Below are positions 19,992-27,214 of a DNA stretch of 64,000 bases, piece by piece (within the stretch, counting starts at the first letter, position 1; each line of letters begins with the position of its first letter). The translations under genes were made by a program, and so were the position numbers. The notes below the pieces were generated by a model, which saw only the letters and a list, made by a program, of their open reading frames with translations, was not told the DNA's origin and did not search any database. Origin of the DNA: Streptomyces sp. NA04227 (GTDB taxonomy: Bacteria > Actinomycetota > Actinomycetes > Streptomycetales > Streptomycetaceae); contig NZ_CP054918.1 of NCBI RefSeq assembly GCF_013364195.1, forward strand, positions 4,515,001 to 4,579,000, written 5' to 3'.

Positions 19992-21059
19992 ATGGCTTCT
20001 GACGTCCGCGTCACCGCGCCGCCGCCCGAGGGGGGCGCCGCGGGGTCAGCGCCGGATCCCGCGCTGCTGCCCTGGCTGACCGCGATCCGCGACCTGGTGC
20101 CGATGCCGGACGAGTACCGCAGGCTGCGGGTGGGCCGGGACGAGGCGCGCGCCCTGCTCGGCTGCAAGGACGAACTGCTCGACAGGCTCGCCGAGAACGG
20201 CCTGGCCCACGAGGGCTCCGGCGCCGGACTCCGCTTCGACTACCACGACTTGGCGAACGTGGCCCTGTACTCGGGCGCCACCGCCAGCGTGCCGCTCGCC
20301 GGTCAGCGGATGATGCTCCGGTTCGCCTCCGGCACCCCCGACACCTGGACCCCGCCGCGCCACTGGACGCTGGACTGGCGGCTGCGCTGTCGCGACGCCG
20401 CCTGCCCGGGCGGTAGTTGGCGGATCGCGCTGCCCACGCCCGAGGTCTTCGGCGGCAGCCTGGACGTACTGGACTGCGAGCAGCCCGCCGTGCGCGAGGA
20501 CGGTCACCTCCTGGTGGAGAACGCCTCCTCGCTGCGTCTGACCGGCAAGGTCACCACCTCCGGGTGGCGCAGCAAGCTGCTCTCGGCCGACGCGCGGCGC
20601 CACTTCGAGGACCTGGTGGGGGAGTTGCGGGACGGCCCGTACCGCTTCCAGTGGATGCACCCGAGGCTGCGCACCGACGAGGCCGGGACCAAGCGGCTCG
20701 GGATCATGGACTGCACGGTCTGCTCGCTGGAACTCCAGCGCCGCGCGGAGGCGAACGGGCTCACCACCCGTACCCGGCGCGGCCGCTACCTGGGTGTGCT
20801 CGACGCCGAGCACGCCTGGTGCGAAGTCCTGGACGAGGACGGGCGGTTCAAGCCCGTCGACCCGGTCTTCGCGGTCCTCTCCGAGCGGCACCGGCCGCCG
20901 CACGAGGAATTCACCGACTTCTGCGCCGGCTCCGTCCCGAGCCGGTTCCTGCCCTGGTCCGTGCCGGCCGGCGAGCCGCTTGCCGTGCACGACTGCCCCG
21001 TCTCCAACGGGGCCTGGGACAACACCTTCAGCGGCACCACAGCGAAAGGCAACGCATGA
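19992..21059 (+). CDS. transglutaminase-like (papain-fold) protein, possible amide synthase
   Basis: 355 aa from the ATG at 19992 (GGAAGGA 12 bp upstream). The C-terminal half carries a plausible transglutaminase-like triad in the right order and spacing: Cys241 or Cys244 (MDCTVCSLEL), His274 (AEHAWCEVL) and Asp290 (FKPVDPVF). H-A-W-x-E-V followed 16 residues later by V-D-P is the recognisable core of that superfamily. The N-terminal half resembles nothing I know. Members either cleave or form amide bonds; in andrimid biosynthesis a transglutaminase homologue (AdmF) joins two carrier-bound acyl groups. As first gene of a cluster with carrier proteins and ligases and a 4-bp overlap with the carrier protein gene, an amide-forming role is a reasonable inference, not proven. 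Confidence 0.7.
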   Translation: MASDVRVTAPPPEGGAAGSAPDPALLPWLTAIRDLVPMPDEYRRLRVGRDEARALLGCKDELLDRLAENGLAHEGSGAGLRFDYHDLANVALYSGATASVPLAGQRMMLRFASGTPDTWTPPRHWTLDWRLRCRDAACPGGSWRIALPTPEVFGGSLDVLDCEQPAVREDGHLLVENASSLRLTGKVTTSGWRSKLLSADARRHFEDLVGELRDGPYRFQWMHPRLRTDEAGTKRLGIMDCTVCSLELQRRAEANGLTTRTRRGRYLGVLDAEHAWCEVLDEDGRFKPVDPVFAVLSERHRPPHEEFTDFCAGSVPSRFLPWSVPAGEPLAVHDCPVSNGAWDNTFSGTTAKGNA

Positions 21060-21301
21060 GCACCGTACGGGAAATGCTCGTCGAACTGACCGGCATGACC
21101 GAGTTCGGCGGCGGTGAGATCGCCGACGACGCCAACCTCAGCGCGAGCGGCGTCGACTCGGGCGACCTGGTCCGCCTCGTCCTGCTCATCGAGGAGCGCA
21201 CCGGCGTGGAGGTCACCGCCGAGGACATGGACGACCTGTCCTCCATCTCCGACTACGAGCGCCTGATCGCCGACCGCCGGGCCGCAGAGGGAGCCGCCTG
21301 A
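21056..21301 (+). CDS. stand-alone acyl/peptidyl carrier protein
   Basis: 81 aa. A short four-helix carrier protein. Ser35 in GVDSGDLVRL is the expected phosphopantetheine attachment site. The ATG at 21056 overlaps the preceding stop (ATGA), and its own TGA shares one base with the next gene's ATG (TGATG), so the three genes are translationally coupled. It would be primed by the PPTase at 30.8-31.7 kb and loaded by one of the cluster's ligases. Confidence 0.85.
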   Translation: MSTVREMLVELTGMTEFGGGEIADDANLSASGVDSGDLVRLVLLIEERTGVEVTAEDMDDLSSISDYERLIADRRAAEGAA

Positions 21302-22833
21302 TGTGGCTCAGCCAGGTCCTGCACCGCAACCGGCAGTGCTTCGGTGACCGTACGGCGCTGATCGACGCCGAACGCTCGGTCACCTGGGCCGAGTTGGACG
21401 ACCGGACCACCCGGCTCGCCCAGGGGCTCGCCGCGCTCGGTGTCGCCAAGGGCGACCGGGTCGCGGTCCTGTCCCTGGACCGTATCGAGGTCCTGGAGTC
21501 GTACTTCGCGCTCGCCAAGCTCGGCGCGCTGTTCGTGCCGCTGAACCACAGCCTCACGGCGAGCGAGGTCACCGGCATGGTCCGGCGCACCGGCGTCGGC
21601 GTGATCCTCGGTGAGTCCGCGCTGCTCGACCGTCACCCCGAACTGCCGGTACGGCTGCGCCTCGCGGTGGACGGGCCCCGGTACGCGGAGCTCACCGCGC
21701 CCCGCGCCGAGGGCGAAGAGGGCACCGACGAGGAGCTCTTCGAGCTGCCCGACGTCGCCGACAGCGACCTCGCCGCGATCCTGCACACCTCGGCAACCAC
21801 CGGGCGGGCCAAGGGCGTTACGGTCGATTACGACTCGTTCCGCGGTATCTCGCTGGGCTGGCTGGCCTCGGCCCGGCCGACCGACGACATGGTGCTCGTC
21901 AACTGCTGCCCGCTCTACCACGGCAGCATGACGATCACGCTGACGTACATGGCGGCGGGCGCCACCGTCGTGGTGATGCCGGGCTTCACACCGCAGCGCG
22001 CGCTCGCGGCGATCGAGAAGCACCGCGCCACGCACGTCTGGCTGGTCCCGCAGATGCTGCGCTTCCTGCTCCAGAGCAAGGGCTTGGCGAGCACCGAACT
22101 CGGCTCCGTACGCGAGGTGATGTACGGGGCGGCGCCGATGCCCGTCGAGGTGTACGCGGAGGCCGTCGAGCGGCTCGACTGCGGCTTCCGGCAGGTCTAC
22201 GGCATGACCGAGGTGGGCGGCCCGTTCGTCACCCTCGGCCCCGACGACCACCCCGCCGGCGGCATCGACGCACCGCTGCCCGCGGGCCGGGTCATCCCCG
22301 GTATGTCGGTACGGGTGCTCGACGACGAGGGCACCCAACTCCCGGACGGCTCCGTCGGCGAGATCACCGTGCGCGGCCCGGGCCTGATGCGCGGCTACTG
22401 GAACAACCCGGCCGCCACCGAGGAGATCACCGCCGACGGCTGGATCCGCACCGGCGACCTCGGCTACCTCGACGAGACGGGCCTGATCCACCTCGTCGAC
22501 CGGCGCAAGGACCTGATCCTGCGCGCCGGGCAGAACGTCTACCCCGCCGAGATCGAGCGCGCGCTGCTCACCCACCCGCTGGTGCGCGACGCCGCGGTGA
22601 TCGGCGTCCCGGACGCGGACTACGGCGAGGTGCCGCTCGCGTACGTCGTCACCGGACCCGACGGGACCGGGGACCAGGCCGCCGACGAGGCGCCGGCCGT
22701 CACCCGCGCCGAGCTGACGGCCCACCTCGCCGCACGCCTCGCGCCCTACAAACGCCCCCGGCACCTGGAGTTCATCGACCAGGTACCCCGCAGCCCCGCC
22801 GGAAAGATCCTCAAGAAGCTGCTGCGCGCCTAG
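21301..22833 (+). CDS. AMP-forming acyl-CoA/acyl-ACP ligase (ANL superfamily)
   Basis: 510 aa. The full set of adenylation motifs is present: P-loop HTSATTGRAKG (about residue 160; Ala replaces the usual Gly of SGTTG), YGMTEVGGP (about 300), GWIRTGDLGYLD (about 380), hinge DRRKDLILRAGQNVYPAEIE (about 400) and catalytic-lysine region SPAGKILKKLL at the C-terminus. It activates a carboxylic acid as the acyl-adenylate and transfers it to CoA or, given the adjacent carrier protein, to a phosphopantetheine arm. The substrate cannot be deduced from the sequence. The ATG at 21301 overlaps the carrier protein stop. Confidence 0.88.
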   Translation: MWLSQVLHRNRQCFGDRTALIDAERSVTWAELDDRTTRLAQGLAALGVAKGDRVAVLSLDRIEVLESYFALAKLGALFVPLNHSLTASEVTGMVRRTGVGVILGESALLDRHPELPVRLRLAVDGPRYAELTAPRAEGEEGTDEELFELPDVADSDLAAILHTSATTGRAKGVTVDYDSFRGISLGWLASARPTDDMVLVNCCPLYHGSMTITLTYMAAGATVVVMPGFTPQRALAAIEKHRATHVWLVPQMLRFLLQSKGLASTELGSVREVMYGAAPMPVEVYAEAVERLDCGFRQVYGMTEVGGPFVTLGPDDHPAGGIDAPLPAGRVIPGMSVRVLDDEGTQLPDGSVGEITVRGPGLMRGYWNNPAATEEITADGWIRTGDLGYLDETGLIHLVDRRKDLILRAGQNVYPAEIERALLTHPLVRDAAVIGVPDADYGEVPLAYVVTGPDGTGDQAADEAPAVTRAELTAHLAARLAPYKRPRHLEFIDQVPRSPAGKILKKLLRA

Positions 22834-22873
22834 GACCCAAGGCCGTGTCCACCTCTAGGCCGGAAGGAAGGCC

Positions 22874-24115
22874 ATGACCAGCGCACCGACGCTCGACCTG
22901 CGCTACACCGCGGAGACCACGCTCCGCGTCTCGGACGACACCGAGCTCTACTACGAGATCCAGGGCGACGAGGGACCGCACCTCACCCTGATCAACAACT
23001 TCTTCATCATCGCGCCGATGTGGCGCAACTTCACCGCCGAACTGGCCAAGCGCAACCGGGTCCTGACCTACGACCTGCGCAACCAGGGCGCGTCCACGGT
23101 CTGCCAGGACATGAACTGGGACGACCACGTCGAGGACCTGAAGCTGCTGCTCGACGGCCTCGGTATCGAGCGCACCCATCTGCTCGGCACCTCGGCCTCC
23201 GGCTTCATCGCCCGTGACTTCGCGGCCCGTTACCCCGAGCGCGTGGACGGCCTGATCCTGACCGGCCCGTCCTGCGCACCCTCGGACGGCATCCGCCGCC
23301 GGGCCACCGAGCGCGCCTGCATCAACTCCCTGGAGCTGGGCGGCACCAAGGCGCTGTGGGACCACCTGTACTCGGTGGTCTTCAGCGAGGCGGCGATGCG
23401 CGAGATGGGCGCGGCCGGATACCTCGGCCTGCGCTCGGCGTTCACCGCCATCCACCCGCCCGGCCCGATGCTCACCAACCTCAAGTGCGCCACGCAGGTC
23501 ACCGACGGTCCCGAACTCCTCGCCGCCGTCAAGCAGCCCACCCTGCTGCTGCTCGGCGACAAGGACGAGATGTGGAACGAGCAGCTCGGTGCGGAGGCCG
23601 GACGCCTCATCGAGGACTGCGAGGTCGAGTGGATGCACGACGTCGGCCACCTCCCGTACATGGAGGACGGCGACGGCTTCCAGGCCAGGGTCCAGCGCTT
23701 CCTCGACTCGCTGGCCGCACGCGACGCGGCGGTGGCGCCGCAGACCGGTGAGGTCCCGGACCCGGCCGCCGGCCCGGCCGCCGAGGCCGCCGCTCCGGGT
23801 GCCGCTGCGGTGGCCGCCGCTGCCGGGGACGACGACGAGCCGCTGATCGCCGCGCTCTGCGCGCTGCTGCGCGAGGTGGTCGCCGACCGTGCCGACCTGC
23901 CCGAGACCGGCCTCGCCGACACCGAGCTGAACACCATCGGCCTGGAGTCGTGGGCGTTCACCATGCTGCTCACCCGGATCGAGGAAGAGCTGTCCGTCGA
24001 GTGGGACATGGACGTGCCCACCGACGTCTTCGAGAGCCTTCGCAGCATCGCGGACCACCTGCGCGCCCACCACAACCCGACGCTTCCCACCACCTCCCAG
24101 GAGTCCGCACAGTGA
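22874..24115 (+). CDS. alpha/beta-hydrolase fused to a C-terminal carrier protein domain
   Basis: 413 aa. Residues 1-290 are an alpha/beta-hydrolase: DLRNQGAS, nucleophile elbow LLGTSASGF with Ser107 (second small residue is Ser, not Gly), catalytic acid likely in GDKDEMWNEQ, and His in DVGHLPYMEDG. An Ala/Pro-rich linker (about 295-325) leads to a carrier domain with attachment site Ser359 (TIGLESWAFTML). A hydrolase tethered to a carrier domain suggests thioester release, editing or acyl transfer on its own carrier. The ATG at 22874 follows GGAAGGAAGG. It overlaps the reductase gene by 4 bp. I know of no standard family with this domain pair. Confidence 0.85.
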   Translation: MTSAPTLDLRYTAETTLRVSDDTELYYEIQGDEGPHLTLINNFFIIAPMWRNFTAELAKRNRVLTYDLRNQGASTVCQDMNWDDHVEDLKLLLDGLGIERTHLLGTSASGFIARDFAARYPERVDGLILTGPSCAPSDGIRRRATERACINSLELGGTKALWDHLYSVVFSEAAMREMGAAGYLGLRSAFTAIHPPGPMLTNLKCATQVTDGPELLAAVKQPTLLLLGDKDEMWNEQLGAEAGRLIEDCEVEWMHDVGHLPYMEDGDGFQARVQRFLDSLAARDAAVAPQTGEVPDPAAGPAAEAAAPGAAAVAAAAGDDDEPLIAALCALLREVVADRADLPETGLADTELNTIGLESWAFTMLLTRIEEELSVEWDMDVPTDVFESLRSIADHLRAHHNPTLPTTSQESAQ

Positions 24116-25317
24116 CCGCCACCCACGCTCCCGCCGCACACGTCATCACCGGCGCGACCGGCTTCGTCGGCGGCGCCTTCGCGCTCGAACTGCTCCAGCA
24201 GACCGCCGACCGCCTGGTGTGCCTGGTCCGCGGCGAGGACGACCGGGCCGCGACCCGCCGTCTGCACGACGCGCTCGGGCACGCCGCCGAGATGTACGGC
24301 GTGCCCGACCTGCTGCCCTCGATCCTGGAGCGCACCCGCGCCGTCGCCGGGGACATGACGGACGAGGCGCTGCCCGAGTACGCCGAGCGCTTCCGCGCCG
24401 CCGCGGGCGACGCCGAGTTCGGCACCTTCTGGCACGTCGCCGCCTCCCTCAAGTACGAGGACCGGCACGCCGACGAGATCAACCTGATGAACGTCAGCGG
24501 CACGCGCAACGTCCTCGCGCTCGCCAAGACCCTTGGTCAGCCGGTGTTCAACCACGTCAGCACCGCGTACGTGGCGGGCAAGCGCACCGGCCTGCAGTAC
24601 GAGGAGTTCCCCGGCGACACCGACTCGGCCAACAACGTCTACGAGTTCACCAAGACCATCGGCGAGCAGGAGGTCGCGAACTCCGGTCTGCCCTGGCGGG
24701 TGCTGCGCCCGTCGATCGTCATCGGCCACGCGAAGACCGGCGCCGCCACCAGCTTCACCGGCATGTACGGCTTCGTCTCCTCCGTACTGCGCTTCCGCCG
24801 CGCGGTGGAGAAGGAGTTCGGCAACCTGCTCCAGCACCGGCAGGTGCCGATCATCGCCGACCCGGAGATCGAGTGCGACCTGGTCCCCGTCGACCTGGTG
24901 GCGCGCAACGCGGTCACCATCGGCCGCGAGGGCGCGCTGAGCACCGTCTACCACCTCAACAACGCGGGTTCGCCGAAGGTCGGCGAGGTCATCGAGGAGG
25001 TCTTCGAGCTCGCCGGGCTGCGCGCGCCGCGCTTCGTCGCCGACCGGGGGCTGCTCACCGAGATCGACCTGAAGCTCGACGAGGGCATCCAGTTCTACGC
25101 CTCGTACATGATCAACGGGAAGCACTTCGACCAGAAGAACACCGAGTCCGTCTGCGGCGAGGGCAGCCAGCGCTTCGACGTGGACCGCGCCGAGGTCCGC
25201 CGCTTCGTGCAGTGGTACCTGGAGCGCATCCAGTCCGACGGCCGCGCCTCGGCCCCGGCCCGCGCCGCCTTCGCGTACCAGGACGGGCGCCAGCCCGCCG
25301 CGAGCACGCAGGGCTAG
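24112..25317 (+). CDS. thioester reductase-like NAD(P)-dependent enzyme (NAD_binding_4, extended SDR)
   Basis: 401 aa from a GTG at 24112 that forms a GTGA overlap with the preceding stop and has CAGGAG upstream. Rossmann motif ITGATGFVGGAFALELL at residues 10-26, serine region NHVSTAYVAG and catalytic YEFTK (Y-x3-K), then PSIVIGHAKTG. These are the marks of the fatty acyl-CoA reductase/NRPS reductase-domain family, which reduce acyl thioesters to aldehydes or alcohols. In this cluster it could release a carrier-bound intermediate as an aldehyde. Other extended-SDR reactions cannot be excluded. Followed by a 300-bp gap with a long stem-loop. Confidence 0.82.
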   Translation: MTATHAPAAHVITGATGFVGGAFALELLQQTADRLVCLVRGEDDRAATRRLHDALGHAAEMYGVPDLLPSILERTRAVAGDMTDEALPEYAERFRAAAGDAEFGTFWHVAASLKYEDRHADEINLMNVSGTRNVLALAKTLGQPVFNHVSTAYVAGKRTGLQYEEFPGDTDSANNVYEFTKTIGEQEVANSGLPWRVLRPSIVIGHAKTGAATSFTGMYGFVSSVLRFRRAVEKEFGNLLQHRQVPIIADPEIECDLVPVDLVARNAVTIGREGALSTVYHLNNAGSPKVGEVIEEVFELAGLRAPRFVADRGLLTEIDLKLDEGIQFYASYMINGKHFDQKNTESVCGEGSQRFDVDRAEVRRFVQWYLERIQSDGRASAPARAAFAYQDGRQPAASTQG

Positions 25318-25333
25318 TACCGAAAAGCGCCAA

Positions 25334-25436
25334 CCCGGCGGGCGGCGTTCGCCCTTCGTGACCCGGGACGACACCCGACATCCGATGTCCGCTGACGTCC
25401 GAGGTCCCGTTCCCGCGAACGCCGCCCCGCCCGGGG
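25334..25436 (+). repeat. long inverted repeat between reductase and second ligase genes
   Basis: CCCGGCGGGCGGCGTTCGC (25334-25352) pairs with the near-complement at 25415-25436 across a ~62-nt loop, which itself contains GACATC-C-GATGTC (25378-25390). The structure starts 17 bp after the reductase stop. It could end or attenuate the upstream transcript or protect its 3' end. There is no poly-U tract. The rest of the gap (25437-25617) shows no convincing gene; GGAGGAG near 25604 serves the next ATG. Confidence 0.55.
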
Positions 25437-25617
25437 CCAGTTGAGCCCCATCCCGGTCGGCTCCCGGCCCGCCTTCGCACCGACGGCGCCCCCCACCGCC
25501 TTCGGCGCGCCGGGCACCGGCACCCGTACACCGCCGTACGCACGCCGCGCATGCCGCCCGCCGACCTCATCGCCCGAGACGCCGCACCGTCTCCCGTCCT
25601 CCCGGAGGAGACCGCAC

Positions 25618-27213
25618 ATGTCCCTGCCCGACGACCTGCCGAAGCCGGGGAAGCTGTTCACGCTGGGTCTGATCACCCAGCAGGCCGCGCAGAAGTTCCC
25701 CGACTCGCTGTTCTACCTCGACCGGCCCTTCGACGTCGCACCCGAGCTGGGCCTGCGGCCGACCTACGCGCAGGTCGCCGAGCTCGTCGAGGACCTGGCC
25801 GCCCGGCTGTACGCCGCGGGCGTGCGCCCCGGTCACACCGTGGCCGTGTACAAGAGCCACAACGCCGACATCCTCTTCCTGGCTTGCGCCATCGGCCGGG
25901 TGGGCGCGGTTCCCGCCATGCTCGCGCCGTTCCTGGAGTGGCCGACCGTGGTGAAGATGATGGGCCGGCTGAAGCCGGACCACTTCCTCACCGACCCGGC
26001 CACCCTCGCGCTCGCCGGGGACAACCTCGCGGCCCTGCGCGCCAGCGCCCCGGCCGTCCTGCTCACCCACGGCGAGGGCGAAGGGCTGCCCTCGGTCGCC
26101 GCCACCGTGCCCGGCCAGGCGCCCCCGTACCCGGACATCCCCGAGGACGCGCCCGCGCTGATCACGCACACCTCCGGCACCACCGGTGTGCCCAAGCTGG
26201 TGGCCGCCGCCAGGCGCGGCACGCAGCTGCCCATCAACACCCAGGCCAAGATGGCCAAGCTGCTGCGCTACCGCGAGACCTTCGCCATGTGCATCTCCTT
26301 CGTGCACGCCCGCACCTACGCGGCCCTCGCCACCGCCATGCAGCTCGGCATCGGCATCGCGCCGCTGTCGGACCCGGACCCGGCCAGCGTCGGCAAGGTG
26401 CTCACCGAGGCCCGCCCCGGCTGTGTCGAGGCGCACCCCAACATGTACCTGCACTGGGAGGAACTGGCGGGCATCCCGGACGGCCCCTTCGAGCGGGTGC
26501 GCATCTTCATGAGCACCTTCGACGCCATCCACCCGCGCAGCATCCGTACCCTGCTCGGCGCGAGCAAGCGGCGCTCCCCGCTGTTCATCCAGACCTACGG
26601 GCAGACCGAGACCGGCCCGGTCACCATGCGGATCTACACCCGCCGCAACATCGACAAGGCCGACGGCCGCTGCGTCGGCTTCGTCTTCCCCGGCATGACC
26701 AAGGCTCGTATCCGGCCCCGCCCGCAGGACCAGGGCACCCGCAACGGCTACATCCAGGCCCGGTCCTCCGGTGTCGCGCTCACCTACGTCGGCCAGCAGG
26801 AGCTGTACGACGAGCGCTGCGAGGCGGGCGACTGGTGGAACCTCCAGGACATCGGTTACAAGACCCGCTGGGGCTGTGTGCACCTGATGGACCGCGAGTT
26901 CGACCAGGCGGACGGACTCGACAGCCTGCTCGCCGCCGAGGACACGCTGATCGAGGCGCTGCCGGAGCTGACCGAGGCCGTCTTCGTCCGGGTCGGCGAG
27001 ACCGTACGTCCCGTGGTGACCACCCGTCAGGACCGGCCGCTGGACCGCGCCGCCTGGCAGGCCGCCGTCGCCGACCTGCCCGGGCTGGCGGAGCCGATCC
27101 ACGTCGCCTGGAAGTACATCCCGCACACCGCGACCTGGAAGGTGAAGCGCAACGTCCTCGCCGCCGGTCTGACCGACGGTTCGATACCGGCGCTGGACGG
27201 GGTGCGGAGCTGA
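25618..27213 (+). CDS. divergent AMP-forming ligase (ANL superfamily)
   Basis: 531 aa from the ATG at 25618 with GGAGGAG upstream. The P-loop THTSGTTGVPKLV (about residue 180) and QTYGQTETGPVTMRIY (about 325) are clear. The C-terminal region is divergent: DIGYKTRWGCVHLMDRE stands in for the TGD...GR motif, the hinge segment is hard to recognise, and WKVKRNVL near the end may provide the catalytic lysine. It therefore probably makes an acyl-adenylate, with unusual domain-alternation chemistry or partner. The anthranilate synthase gene begins 2 bp after its stop, so anthranilate (2-aminobenzoate) is an attractive but unproven substrate. Confidence 0.8.
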   Translation: MSLPDDLPKPGKLFTLGLITQQAAQKFPDSLFYLDRPFDVAPELGLRPTYAQVAELVEDLAARLYAAGVRPGHTVAVYKSHNADILFLACAIGRVGAVPAMLAPFLEWPTVVKMMGRLKPDHFLTDPATLALAGDNLAALRASAPAVLLTHGEGEGLPSVAATVPGQAPPYPDIPEDAPALITHTSGTTGVPKLVAAARRGTQLPINTQAKMAKLLRYRETFAMCISFVHARTYAALATAMQLGIGIAPLSDPDPASVGKVLTEARPGCVEAHPNMYLHWEELAGIPDGPFERVRIFMSTFDAIHPRSIRTLLGASKRRSPLFIQTYGQTETGPVTMRIYTRRNIDKADGRCVGFVFPGMTKARIRPRPQDQGTRNGYIQARSSGVALTYVGQQELYDERCEAGDWWNLQDIGYKTRWGCVHLMDREFDQADGLDSLLAAEDTLIEALPELTEAVFVRVGETVRPVVTTRQDRPLDRAAWQAAVADLPGLAEPIHVAWKYIPHTATWKVKRNVLAAGLTDGSIPALDGVRS

Positions 27214-27214
27214 G

